A stretch of DNA of 18,495 nucleotides, taken from contig CAJOGG010000035.1 of the NCBI GenBank assembly GCA_905234205.1, positions 1 through 18,495 of the forward strand, read 5' to 3'. Within the stretch, counting starts at the first letter, position 1; each line of letters opens with the position of its first letter. Position numbers and translations under genes: made by a program. This DNA is from an uncultured Synergistales bacterium (GTDB lineage Bacteria > Synergistota > Synergistia > Synergistales > Aminobacteriaceae). Under the pieces are notes generated by a model, which did no database searches, was not told where the DNA came from, and worked only from the letters and a program-made list of their open reading frames with translations. This document shows positions 1 through 7,309 of this stretch, in pieces.

Positions 1-27
1 AGGCTTAATTCACAAACAGGCCATTAA
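1..27 (+). CDS. possible 3' end of an upstream gene (partial)
   Basis: Frame 1 reads eight codons (RLNSQTGH) and then TAA at 25-27, immediately before a GC-rich hairpin at 31-60. This is where the acyl carrier protein gene often sits, just ahead of fabF, so it may be the tail of acpP. The visible stretch is too short to identify, and another frame is also open here, so the call rests only on position and on the hairpin that follows the stop. Confidence 0.25.
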   Translation, partial: RLNSQTGH

Positions 28-30
28 TGT

Positions 31-66
31 AGGGGGAAGGCTCATAGGGTCTGGCCCCCTGTTTTA
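31..66 (+). terminator. GC-rich hairpin followed by T-rich tail, possible terminator or attenuator before fabF
   Basis: AGGGGG at 31-36 pairs perfectly with CCCCCT at 55-60, and GTTTTA follows. The loop is long (18 nt) and the T run short, so this would be a weak terminator, perhaps a partial one tuning fabF relative to the upstream gene, or an mRNA-processing site. No promoter for fabF is visible after it, so fabF probably depends on read-through. Confidence 0.35.
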
Positions 67-89
67 CATAGATATAGGAGTTGAATAAC

Positions 90-1340
90 TTGAGCGATAA
101 AAAACGCAGAGTAGTTGTAACAGGATTAGGTCCTGTCAGTCCGATAGCTATCGGGAAGAAAGATTACTGGCAGGCATTACGTGACGGCAAGAATGGTATT
201 GGTCACATTACAACTTTTGATCTAGGAGATTGCCCGGTAACATTTGGAGCAGAGATTAAGAATTTCGATCCTTCAATGTACATGCCCGGTAAAGAAGCAA
301 AACGTTCAGACAAAGTTATACACTTTGCTGTAGCTGCTGCGAAAATGGCGGTTGAAGATTCTGGCCTAGATGTTACGAGTATAGATCCATATAGATTAGG
401 CGTATACATTGGAACAGGCCAAGGTGGGATCGAGACTTCATTTAACAATTTTAAGACCATGCTTGAGAAAGGCTCAAAACGTGTAAGTCCGTATTTCATT
501 CCCATGATGATCGCTAATATGCCTACAGCGTACGTAGCTATAGTGTTAGGAGCAAAAGGCCCGAATTTATGCGTGGTAACAGCCTGTGCAACTTCCCTTC
601 ACAGCATGGGAGAAGCCTATCATGCAATTGTTCGTGACGATGCTGACGTAATTATCTCTGGTGGAACTGAAGCAGCATTAAGAGGTATTACCATAGCTGG
701 TTTTGCCTCAATGAAAGCTTTATCAACTAGAAACGATGACCCCGAACACGCAAGCAGACCATTTGACAAAGATCGCGACGGCTTCGTAATTGGCGAAGGT
801 GCTGGAGTTGTTGTACTTGAGGAATTGGAACATGCCTTGGCACGAGGCGCACATATTTACGCGGAATTTACAGGCTATGGAACTTCATGCGATGCCGGGC
901 ATATTACTGCTCCCGATCCTGAAGCAAGAGGCGCAATTTTTGCTACGGAGAAGGCCATGAAAATGTCAGGCTGGGAGAAAAATCAGGTTGACTATATCAA
1001 CGCTCATGGAACGTCAACAGGACTTAATGACAAGATGGAAGCCAAAATGATTAATCATGTTTTCGGAGATTACGCAAAGGATATTACGGTAACTTCAACT
1101 AAGAGCCTTATTGGCCATTGCTTGGGCGCGGCCGGAGGGCTTGAGGTAATAGCATCAATGCAGGCTATCGAGGAAAATTACATACACCCAACTTTGAATT
1201 ACACGACTCCTGATCCAGAATGTGATGTTACTATTTCAACAGGAAAAGGCGTTGACAGAAAAGTTGATAGACTGCTCGTGAATAGCTTTGGCTTTGGTGG
1301 TCATAATGGAGTGTTAGCTTTCCAGAGGTTTAACGGTTAA
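90..1340 (+). CDS. fabF: beta-ketoacyl-ACP synthase II (FabF)
   Basis: Condensing enzyme of type II fatty acid synthesis: joins malonyl-ACP to a growing acyl-ACP in the cytoplasm. The protein opens with VVVTGLGPVSPIG-type sequence typical of KAS II. The catalytic triad is visible, counted from the TTG at 90: Cys166 in VVTACATS, His306 in NAHGTSTGLND and His343 in GHCLGAAGG, with Lys338 ahead of it. About 416 residues, normal for the family. I chose TTG at 90 rather than the in-frame TTG at 81 because the SD AGGAG (76-80) directly abuts 81 but lies 9 nt from 90. The rnc start follows 2 nt after the stop, so the two genes are co-transcribed, a common pairing. No oddity in the catalytic core. 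Confidence 0.95.
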   Translation: MSDKKRRVVVTGLGPVSPIAIGKKDYWQALRDGKNGIGHITTFDLGDCPVTFGAEIKNFDPSMYMPGKEAKRSDKVIHFAVAAAKMAVEDSGLDVTSIDPYRLGVYIGTGQGGIETSFNNFKTMLEKGSKRVSPYFIPMMIANMPTAYVAIVLGAKGPNLCVVTACATSLHSMGEAYHAIVRDDADVIISGGTEAALRGITIAGFASMKALSTRNDDPEHASRPFDKDRDGFVIGEGAGVVVLEELEHALARGAHIYAEFTGYGTSCDAGHITAPDPEARGAIFATEKAMKMSGWEKNQVDYINAHGTSTGLNDKMEAKMINHVFGDYAKDITVTSTKSLIGHCLGAAGGLEVIASMQAIEENYIHPTLNYTTPDPECDVTISTGKGVDRKVDRLLVNSFGFGGHNGVLAFQRFNG

Positions 1341-1342
1341 TC

Positions 1343-2080
1343 ATGGGAAACTTTAACTTTGATGAAGAGTTCGGGCCGCGCAGGAAAAAAGCTGTATTTG
1401 ACGAGAAAAAACTAAATGAGCTTGAAGAAGGCTTAGGCTATAAATTCAATGATCGCTTGTTACTTGAAGAGGCTTTGACGCATTCGTCGTATGCGAAGGA
1501 TAACGGATTGTTTCATAATAATGAGAGGCTTGAATATCTTGGAGACTCGATTTTGAGTTTCGTTACTGCCAGAGCTTTATACAAAATGTTTCCTGACGCA
1601 ACTGAAGGAGAATTAACTCGAATGCGCGCGGATCTTGTAAAGAGTGACTCATTATTTCAGAAGGCTGACTCTATCGGGATTCCGTATTTGCTACTTCATG
1701 GTCGTTCAATGAAATCTGGCAACTTGCCTCATTCTGTATCTGCTGACGCTATGGAGTCAGTGTTGGGTGCTGTATGTCTTGATGGCGGAGTAGCTTCGGC
1801 TGAACGAGTAATCAAGAAGTTGTTCCTGAATAACTATTACGATCATTCTACGAAAGCTGATCCCAAGTCAGAGTTACAAATGTGGCTTCAAGCTCGCGGG
1901 ATGCCGTTGCCTAATTATGAGTTAATGTCGGTGGTTGGGCCTTCACATGCTCCAGAGTTCACTGTAAGGCTTTATATGAATGGCTTTGAGCACATAGAGA
2001 CAGAAAGAAGCAAGAAAGCTGCCGAAGCAAAAGTTGCTACGTTGATTCTTGAGGACTTGAGGGCAAAATTTGGCGATTAA
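1343..2080 (+). CDS. rnc: ribonuclease III
   Basis: Endonuclease that cuts double-stranded RNA in rRNA maturation and mRNA turnover. The 245-residue protein has the usual two parts: an endonuclease domain (about 25-165) with the signature NERLEYLGDSIL at 60-71, and a C-terminal double-stranded-RNA-binding domain (about 173-240) ending in the KKAAEAKVA helix. The metal-binding acidic residues are present: Glu61, Glu64, Asp68, Asp135 and Glu138. There is a short charged N-terminal extension of about 20 residues. The start is ATG at 1343, 2 nt after fabF, with AGAGG rather far upstream (about 14 nt), so translation is probably coupled to fabF. Its last 11 nt overlap the next gene. Confidence 0.95.
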   Translation: MGNFNFDEEFGPRRKKAVFDEKKLNELEEGLGYKFNDRLLLEEALTHSSYAKDNGLFHNNERLEYLGDSILSFVTARALYKMFPDATEGELTRMRADLVKSDSLFQKADSIGIPYLLLHGRSMKSGNLPHSVSADAMESVLGAVCLDGGVASAERVIKKLFLNNYYDHSTKADPKSELQMWLQARGMPLPNYELMSVVGPSHAPEFTVRLYMNGFEHIETERSKKAAEAKVATLILEDLRAKFGD

Positions 2081-2888
2081 AAAACTATGTGCGCTGATAT
2101 TTATCGGTGCTACATTTATTATCTCAAGCAAAGCAGGTTATTGTGATGACAAGCTGAATGTTTCGGTAACTCATCCATGGCTTGCTTTGCTTGCTACATT
2201 TATCGGTGGTCCTGAAGTCAATGTAATACCTTTACGAATCTGGAACTCTAACGATCGCGGAAAGGCATTAAAGCAGCTTGAGCAGGGAGCAAAGATAATT
2301 GCACTTGATGAGAATGATGCTTCAGCTTCAGGAATTAAAGACACAAATAACTTTGTCATAAAATATTTGTATTCACCATTCCCCGTGAATGTTAAGTTAT
2401 TGTCAGATCCTTCGGTAATTCCATTTGTTGCTCAAAGAGTTTTGACAGCGTTATCAGAATGGGATCCACAGAATTATCCGTATTACCAGAGACGGCTTGC
2501 TGAGTTTCAGGCACGTTTATCTGGTTCAGTGCTAGTTGGCCAAGTTCTAAAAGAAGTTACAGTTTGCGATTTTGGTGGTTCATGCGGAATATTGTTGCAG
2601 GCCGCTGGCTGTAAAATTTTGAGACCGGAAGAACAGCTTGAACGGTGGAACAAAGGAAATTTTTCGGGACTGCGTGACTATCTTGACGGCATGAAAGCCC
2701 AGGGAGTGATTACGGTTTACGATGACGACACACCAAACGCCTTAAAACGATATTTATCAGGGCGCAGCGATTCATTCAAGTGGGAGAGGCCAACTCTTGA
2801 ACGTGATTACCCTTCATTTCTGCATGAACAATATATTTCACTGTGGCAGAAGATTATCGTAAAGCCATTACCCGGACGCAAACGCTGA
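2070..2888 (+). CDS. secreted protein, degenerate TroA/ZnuA-like (metal ABC transporter binding-protein fold)
   Basis: The 272-residue protein has a signal peptide (KK followed by a hydrophobic stretch to about residue 21). The rest resembles zinc/manganese ABC binding proteins. Residues 32-55 fit their first strand and 'IGG..V.VIPL' segment. Residues 111-146 (LSDPSVIPFVAQRV, LSEWDPQNYPYYQRRL) fit the family 'WLDP..a..iA..I...L...DP.N...Y' block. The histidine ligands expected before these blocks are absent; only two His occur in the whole protein (35, 252), so zinc binding by the usual site is unlikely. The start TTG at 2070 overlaps rnc by 11 nt and has TGAGGG 6 nt upstream, good support. 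No permease or ATPase gene is adjacent. The family call is from pattern memory; the function is unknown. Confidence 0.6.
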   Translation: MAIKKLCALIFIGATFIISSKAGYCDDKLNVSVTHPWLALLATFIGGPEVNVIPLRIWNSNDRGKALKQLEQGAKIIALDENDASASGIKDTNNFVIKYLYSPFPVNVKLLSDPSVIPFVAQRVLTALSEWDPQNYPYYQRRLAEFQARLSGSVLVGQVLKEVTVCDFGGSCGILLQAAGCKILRPEEQLERWNKGNFSGLRDYLDGMKAQGVITVYDDDTPNALKRYLSGRSDSFKWERPTLERDYPSFLHEQYISLWQKIIVKPLPGRKR

Positions 2889-3920
2889 AAATTTTTATTC
2901 GCAGTAACTCAATAATCGTGCAGGTAACATACACAACTAAAATCACCGCAATCGAATAAGGAATTAAATACGGATTGTCTTGAAATGAATAATTCATGAA
3001 AACGCTTTTCCACAGAAACGGTCTAACAAAATTATGCTCATGAATCAAGTATACGCCAAATGTAGCTGAAGCAATAAGATTAATTAGTCTGCAATATTCT
3101 ATTCTAAGTTTTCTGAAACCGATTACTAAGCATAACGCAGATAAAATCGTGAATGGTCTCATCATATTGTAAAAGTACATGGCGTTTTTCCCAGCTAATG
3201 GAAATTTTACCCCGAGAATATCAAGTCCTATCGCTGACAAATAATTCAACGCGGCAAAGCTAATACCGTACAAAATATATTTCTTGCCACCGAAATTCGA
3301 TGCCCATAACCTCAAATAGCCAGCGATAGAATACAGACATATGAAATCCACAAGACTACTACCATTGAAATTAGAAAGCAGAAACGTTGGAATAATACTC
3401 CAGTAAACTAAAATTGCCATGAGAAATTTTTTGTAGTCCTCGTGCTTCAAATTCTGAAGTATGACATTAATATACGGGTGAATGAGATATAAGACAAAAT
3501 ACGTGCTTGCAAACCACCATACGTTTCTTGTTACCGGCATGAAATTCTTTATCGCTTCTTTGATTGAAAAACTCCTCGCGCCTAATAAATTAAACAACCA
3601 GAAAATCACAACAGAATAGAAGAATATTTCGCTCCACAAATAAAATACTTTACGAATTTTCACGCTTGAAGACGTTACGAGAAAATACCCTGATATCATA
3701 ACGAATATATCATTACCGAGTCTTCCCCCAAGAGCAATTAATTGAATCCATAATCTATTGAGCGTAATTGATTCTGTGGAAAAATCAAAACCTCCATGTA
3801 CAGCAAAATGATGAGCAACGATCATTAACATTGTTATGATTCTTAAAAGTTCTAAGTTAGAATAACGCTCTCTGCTCTCTGCTCTCTGCTCTCTGTAAAC
3901 ATTGTTACGTCACTTACCAT
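2854..3920 (-). CDS. membrane acyltransferase (acyltransferase_3 / OafA-like), phase-variable, OFF in this sequence
   Basis: Multi-pass inner-membrane acyltransferase of the family that O-acetylates lipopolysaccharide, capsule or other glycans. The canonical N-terminal motif RYSNLELLRIITMLMIVAHHF is encoded, with the conserved Arg and His-His, followed by about ten hydrophobic segments. Translation should start at ATG 3920: AGGAGC at 3934-3929 lies 8 nt upstream, in the 24-nt gap after the previous gene. From there the frame crosses (AGAGAGC)4 on the coding strand and hits TAG at 3854-3852, giving a 22-codon peptide. The acyltransferase frame lies one base away: 5 (or 2, or 8) heptamers would join it, and 5 gives 357 residues. 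The largest open stretch in frame starts at ATG 3831, but that start loses the conserved Arg and half of the first membrane helix. The 3' end overlaps the convergent gene ending at 2888 by 35 nt. Confidence 0.85.
3867..3894. repeat. heptanucleotide tandem repeat (GCTCTCT)x4
   Basis: Four perfect head-to-tail copies of a 7-bp unit, read AGAGAGC on the coding strand, lie 26-53 nt downstream of the first base of the acyltransferase start codon. Seven is not a multiple of three, so each gain or loss of a unit moves the downstream frame by one base. Short tandem repeats placed just inside the 5' end of surface-modifying genes are the classic substrate of slipped-strand phase variation. Confidence 0.95.
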
Positions 3921-3928
3921 TTTGTCAA

Positions 3929-3934
3929 GCTCCT
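3929..3934 (-). promoter_or_regulatory. Shine-Dalgarno site that sets the acyltransferase start at 3920
   Basis: AGGAGC on the minus strand is followed by an 8-nt spacer and ATG at 3920-3918. It places translation initiation upstream of the heptamer repeat, which is what makes the repeat a translational switch rather than part of a leader. Confidence 0.75.
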
Positions 3935-3944
3935 TTTATATGAT

Positions 3945-4349
3945 TTATTGTTGCGGGAAAATTTCGTTCTCCAGAATTTCTACAGCGTTTCTCACGCAAT
4001 CGTCGCACGAACATAAAACTTTGCCACCGTTATTAACGCCCTTGATCTCCTTACAGATTGAAGCACCACATTTAGTTGTAAACTTTTTATAGAGTTCTGC
4101 CGCGTCCTGTCTAATCGGTTTACCTTGATATTTCATTAACCCCAAAACTAGCTGCGCTCCGCATAAAGCTCCACAAGTTGCTTCCATGCACCCCATGCCC
4201 AAGCCAAAACCTGCTCCAAGTTTTCGTAATGTTGCCTCGTCAAGTCCTGTCTCTTTGCTAAATACGCATGCTACAGCCTGACAGCAATTGTAATGCCCGT
4301 CGCCCGTACGTTGTTTTAACTCTACTGCTCTATCCTGTTTGAATGACAT
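3945..4349 (-). CDS. C_GCAxxG_C_C family cysteine-rich protein
   Basis: A 134-residue protein with eleven cysteines (22, 23, 28, 54, 59, 63, 94, 99, 113, 115, 118). The central segment GMGCMEATCGALCGA (52-65) is the hallmark of the C_GCAxxG_C_C family, small proteins of anaerobes thought to bind metal or act in redox reactions; no biochemical role is established as far as I know. Length is usual for the family. No signal peptide. ATG 4349 has GAGGGG about 12 nt upstream. It is the first gene of a two-gene unit: the acyltransferase start lies 24 nt after its stop, so both share the strong promoter at 4391-4419. No functional link to glycan acylation is obvious. Confidence 0.85.
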   Translation of the reverse strand: MSFKQDRAVELKQRTGDGHYNCCQAVACVFSKETGLDEATLRKLGAGFGLGMGCMEATCGALCGAQLVLGLMKYQGKPIRQDAAELYKKFTTKCGASICKEIKGVNNGGKVLCSCDDCVRNAVEILENEIFPQQ

Positions 4350-4370
4350 TGTTAAGATTTTCCCCTCACA

Positions 4371-4379
4371 TGTTAGAAT
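4371..4379 (+). promoter_or_regulatory. extended -10 promoter for the purine nucleoside phosphorylase operon
   Basis: TGTTAGAAT reads as an extended -10 element (TGn followed by TAGAAT, 5 of 6 matches). No good -35 is present (TTGTTA at 4349-4354 is 19 nt away). The start would be near 4386, within the region used by the divergent promoter. Confidence 0.45.
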
Positions 4380-4390
4380 TATTCATGACA

Positions 4391-4419
4391 ATTATAGGAG
4401 GTGAAAATTTTTATGGCAA
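4391..4419 (-). promoter_or_regulatory. sigma70-type promoter for the cysteine-rich protein and acyltransferase
   Basis: On the minus strand, TTGCCA (4419-4414), a 17-nt spacer and perfect TATAAT (4396-4391) match the consensus in 11 of 12 positions. Transcription would start near 4384, about 35 nt before ATG 4349. The -35 box overlaps the start codon of the divergent purine nucleoside phosphorylase gene, so the two transcription units must interfere. Confidence 0.7.
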
Positions 4420-5225
4420 ACTATGATTACGATGACGCACTAGAGGCTTTGAACTTTCTCAAGAAATTTATAACTTACACACCAGAAATCGCTATAGTGT
4501 CAGGTTCAGGCCTTGGAGATATTGCCGACATTATAGAGAATAAAATCGTGATTGACGCTGATGAAATTCCTAACTGGCCAAGTTCAACAGCACCCGGTCA
4601 CGCAGGGAGAGTTATTGCCGGAGAAATTTTGGGGCGTGAAGTTATTATGCTTCAGGGACGTGTGCATTATTACGAGGGATATTCAATGAAGGCCGTTACG
4701 TTTTCTACTCGAGTGCTTGCTATGCTGGGAGTAAGTGAATACATCGCTACAAATGCTTCTGGAGCTATAAATCAAGCTTACGAACCTGGCGACATTATTG
4801 CCGTAAGAGATCATATAAATCTAATGGGTACAAATCCATTAATAGGGCCTAATGATTCTCGTTGGAATGTTCGTTTCCCTGACATGAGTCGCGCTTACGA
4901 TCTGGTTATGCTAGAAAAACTTAGAGTATTAAATTTGCAAGAAGGAGTTTACGCTGCTTTCACAGGACCCTCGTTTGAGACTCCTTCGGAAGTGAGAGTG
5001 GCGAGAACTCTCGGGGCTGACCTGGCCGGAATGTCGACAGTGCCTGAAGTTATTGTGGCTAATGCTATGGGCTTGAAAGTCTGTGTGCTATCATGCGTGG
5101 CTAACATGGCTGCTGGAATTGCTCCGAACTCAACGTTGACGGAACAAGAAGTTCTTGACAACATGAAAATTTCTTCACGGAAACTTGCTACAATTATCAC
5201 CAGCTTAATACGAAATCAGGAGTGA
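4413..5225 (+). CDS. punA: purine nucleoside phosphorylase (trimeric type)
   Basis: Phosphorolysis of inosine and guanosine to free base plus ribose-1-phosphate in cytoplasmic purine salvage. Numbered from ATG 4413 (270 residues, normal for the trimeric family), it shows the phosphate-binding GSGLGD (31-36), PGHAGR (61-66), GRVHYYEGYS (82-91), TNASGAIN (113-120) and GPSFETPSEVR around Glu189. The base-binding Asn231 in SCVANMAAGI is the residue that recognises 6-oxopurines. I prefer ATG 4413 to the in-frame GTG at 4401 because the strong SD AGGAGGTGA (4396-4404) includes that GTG and sits 8 nt from the ATG. The stop is close to the following M23 peptidase gene, with which it is co-transcribed. 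Confidence 0.92.
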   Translation: MANYDYDDALEALNFLKKFITYTPEIAIVSGSGLGDIADIIENKIVIDADEIPNWPSSTAPGHAGRVIAGEILGREVIMLQGRVHYYEGYSMKAVTFSTRVLAMLGVSEYIATNASGAINQAYEPGDIIAVRDHINLMGTNPLIGPNDSRWNVRFPDMSRAYDLVMLEKLRVLNLQEGVYAAFTGPSFETPSEVRVARTLGADLAGMSTVPEVIVANAMGLKVCVLSCVANMAAGIAPNSTLTEQEVLDNMKISSRKLATIITSLIRNQE

Positions 5226-5236
5226 TTGTATATATA

Positions 5237-6160
5237 ATGCACAACAGAAAATTTTTCACAGCTTTCATACTAGTTACGTGTCTAATATTTTCTCATGAAC
5301 GAACGTCATTCGCAGCCTCATGGGTAAATTTTCCGACTAGTTGGGACATTGGCCAAGCTTTTGCAGTGTCAATAACTTCAAACGTGGACTATTCAAACCC
5401 TACTGTAACATGGAAGGACAGGACTATATCGCTTAATGTTGAGCAAGGAGGAGCAGGCAAAATTTCCTACGGATTATTAGGCTCTGACGTTCGAAACACT
5501 CAACCTGGAAATTATGACATACTGTTCGAGTTCACACAGGGGGGGAAAAAATACAAAGCCTCAGGAAAAATAACATTAAACGCAAGACAATATCCTCAAG
5601 AACATTTAACCGTAAGCTCAAAAATGGTCAACCCTCCTAAGAAGGAATTAAACCGTATTAGAAACGAGTCAAAACTTGTAGGCAATGCTTTACGCACGAT
5701 GACAGTTCCAAGACGTTGGACAACTCCTCCACAGCCTCCCTTGACGAATATAACATTGACAAGTCATTATGGTTTTCAGAGAGTTTATAACGGAGTCCCA
5801 AGAAGCGTACATAATGGAGCGGATATTCGAGCAGCTACAGGTACAAAAGTTCGTGCACCGTTCGCGGGTACTGTGGTATTGACTGGTTTTCACTATTACG
5901 CTGGCGGAAGCGTTTATATTGACTCGGGCAACGGGGTAATCACAGCGTTCTTTCACTTGAGCGAGATTAACGTGAAGAAGGGCGAGCGTGTCGCAAAAGG
6001 TCAGGTTGTGGCCAAGAGCGGAAGCACAGGGAGAGTAACGGGGCCTCATTTACACTATAGCTTGATTTTGGGCGGACAGTTTGTCGATCCCATTCCATTA
6101 CTCTCAACAAGTATCACCCAAATGTTAAAGAAAGGCACTCAGTCGCAAGTCAACGAGTAA
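5237..6160 (+). CDS. secreted M23 family metallopeptidase
   Basis: Zinc endopeptidase acting on peptidoglycan cross-links or stems in the periplasm. From ATG 5237 the 307-residue protein has a signal peptide (HNRK then a hydrophobic run, with AASW near residue 27), an Ig-like N-terminal domain (about 30-115) of the type that precedes many M23 enzymes, a linker, and the LytM/M23 domain (about 175-290). Zinc ligands and catalytic residues are visible: His192 and Asp196 in VHNGAD, His240 in FFHL, and His271/His273 in GPHLHYS. It should therefore be active. GTG 5222, overlapping the previous stop, is also possible, but the SD AGGAG (5218-5222) overlaps that GTG. ATG 5237 has a rather long 14-nt spacer, so the exact start is uncertain. 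The gene ends at a hairpin. Confidence 0.88.
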   Translation: MHNRKFFTAFILVTCLIFSHERTSFAASWVNFPTSWDIGQAFAVSITSNVDYSNPTVTWKDRTISLNVEQGGAGKISYGLLGSDVRNTQPGNYDILFEFTQGGKKYKASGKITLNARQYPQEHLTVSSKMVNPPKKELNRIRNESKLVGNALRTMTVPRRWTTPPQPPLTNITLTSHYGFQRVYNGVPRSVHNGADIRAATGTKVRAPFAGTVVLTGFHYYAGGSVYIDSGNGVITAFFHLSEINVKKGERVAKGQVVAKSGSTGRVTGPHLHYSLILGGQFVDPIPLLSTSITQMLKKGTQSQVNE

Positions 6161-6173
6161 CACAAATACAAAA

Positions 6174-6207
6174 CACCTTCGAGAAGTTTTTCGGAGGTGA
6201 TCATTTT
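6174..6207. terminator. bidirectional rho-independent terminator between convergent genes
   Basis: CACCTTCGA (6174-6182) pairs with TCGGAGGTG (6191-6199) over 9 bp with one G-U pair. On the minus strand the hairpin is followed by TGTTTTG; on the plus strand by ATCATTTT. It sits in the 40-nt gap between the M23 gene and the converging dehydrogenase gene. The 5' arm is nearly identical to that of the rpsT terminator. Confidence 0.7.
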
Positions 6208-7193
6208 GTTTCAAGACCATGTAATTTCTTTCCCGTCCCAAATTCGTAACAGCTCCTGAAATTTCCTTCAACCATTTCGCAAACATCTTCAGCTGTATAA
6301 AACGCAGTATGAGGACTCAAAATCACATTAGGGAATGAACGCAAGATAGCTAGCTTTGGATTAACCATAACTTCGCCCATATGGTCATAGTAATATAATC
6401 CGTTCTCAAATTCCACGACATCAAGCGCAGCCCCACCGAGTTTTCCGCTTTCAATGCCCTCAATCAATGCTTCCGAGTCGATCAGTTTCCCCCGTGCAGT
6501 GTTGATTATATAAGCTCCCTGTTTCATTTTAGCTATAGTGTCGTGATTGATTATGTGATGATTCGCTTCGTTGGCGTTCATGTGCAAGGATATTATGTCG
6601 GCTTCAGAGAGAAGTGTATCAAGGTCAACATATTCTGCAAATTTTTTCGCTCTATCATTCTCATAGACATCATAAGCAAGCAATCTACACCCGAAGCCCG
6701 AAAGATGTTGTAAAACTGTTGTACCGATTCGTCCTGTTCCCATAACTCCAACCGTACACATTGAAAAATCCCGGCCAAGTTTATTTTTTAGTGAATAGTC
6801 TTGGAGTTCCGTACGTTTAAGAATATGAGCAAACCTTCTTACGCTGGCAAGCATTAACATGATCGCGTAGTCAGCTACTCCGGTTGGCGTGTAGACGATA
6901 TTATCGACTTTCATTCCTAGTTCACGAGCCGCGGCCAAGTCAACATGATCATAGCCTACTGAACGAGTGAGAATATATTTCACACCGACATCATGAAATG
7001 CTTTCAGAACTTTTGCAGACATATCACAAGGAGTACAGCTCATTCCATCGCAGCCAGACGCTAATGAAATATTTTCGGGTGTTGGATATTGAGTCGAATA
7101 CACAAAATCGATCCCGTACTTCTCCTTCATCTGTTCACAAAATACAAGTTCGTCAAATTCTCTCAGCGCATAAAAACAGATTTTCATTCCCAT
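6201..7193 (-). CDS. D-lactate dehydrogenase-like D-2-hydroxyacid dehydrogenase
   Basis: NAD-dependent enzyme interconverting a 2-oxoacid (probably pyruvate) and the D-2-hydroxyacid in the cytoplasm. The 330-residue protein has the split substrate-binding domain around a Rossmann domain (about 100-295) with the dinucleotide motif GVMGTGRIG (149-157). Catalytic residues fit the family: Arg234 in NTARGKLID, Glu263 in DVVEFE and His295 in SPHTAFYT. The 'HTAFYT' ending and the 'YYDHMGEVMVNP' segment point to the D-LDH/VanH branch rather than phosphoglycerate or formate dehydrogenases. VanH would normally sit with vanA-type genes, which are absent, so ordinary fermentation is more likely. ATG 7193 has AGGAG 11 nt upstream. 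It is monocistronic, with a promoter flanked by palindromes and a terminator just after the stop. Confidence 0.88.
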   Translation of the reverse strand: MGMKICFYALREFDELVFCEQMKEKYGIDFVYSTQYPTPENISLASGCDGMSCTPCDMSAKVLKAFHDVGVKYILTRSVGYDHVDLAAARELGMKVDNIVYTPTGVADYAIMLMLASVRRFAHILKRTELQDYSLKNKLGRDFSMCTVGVMGTGRIGTTVLQHLSGFGCRLLAYDVYENDRAKKFAEYVDLDTLLSEADIISLHMNANEANHHIINHDTIAKMKQGAYIINTARGKLIDSEALIEGIESGKLGGAALDVVEFENGLYYYDHMGEVMVNPKLAILRSFPNVILSPHTAFYTAEDVCEMVEGNFRSCYEFGTGKKLHGLETK

Positions 7194-7212
7194 TTAATCA
7201 TAAGCTCCTATT

Positions 7213-7258
7213 AACGAAAGTTTTCGTTCATTATACATACAAATTAGCTTTCGCGAAA
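7213..7258 (-). promoter_or_regulatory. dehydrogenase promoter flanked by two palindromic operator candidates
   Basis: On the minus strand TATAAT (7235-7230) is a perfect -10, with TTTCGC (7258-7253) at -35 after 17 nt. That weak -35 lies inside the palindrome TTTCGCGAAA (7249-7258). A second inverted repeat, AACGAAA-GT-TTTCGTT (7213-7228), covers the expected transcription start. The two centres are 33 bp apart, about three helical turns, and both use a CGAAA half-site. This is the layout of a repressor-controlled promoter; I do not recognise the regulator. Confidence 0.55.
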
Positions 7259-7260
7259 AT

Positions 7261-7289
7261 TTGACAAATTAGCGATCTAGGTATATTTT
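7261..7289 (+). promoter_or_regulatory. promoter of tRNA-Leu (and probably rpsT)
   Basis: Perfect -35 TTGACA (7261-7266), 17-nt spacer, and TATTTT (7284-7289) as -10; TATATT at 7282 with a 15-nt spacer is an alternative. It lies 20-25 nt before the tRNA, as expected for a stable-RNA promoter. It abuts the operator-like palindrome at 7249-7258. Confidence 0.65.
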
Positions 7290-7309
7290 ATACGAGGTTA
7301 TCATCAAGA

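Noticed and set aside
3867..3894. CRISPR-like or regulatory direct repeats
   Set aside because: The units are 7 bp and contiguous without spacers; the position inside a 5' coding end explains them better as a slippage repeat.
5690..6049. 119-codon open frame on the minus strand inside the M23 peptidase gene
   Set aside because: It lies wholly inside a clearly conserved gene, shows no recognisable motif or SD, and its residue mix is that of antisense reading.
6201..7193. VanH-type dehydrogenase of a glycopeptide resistance cluster
   Set aside because: No D-Ala-D-Lac ligase, VanX or two-component genes are adjacent; a metabolic D-lactate dehydrogenase is the simpler reading.
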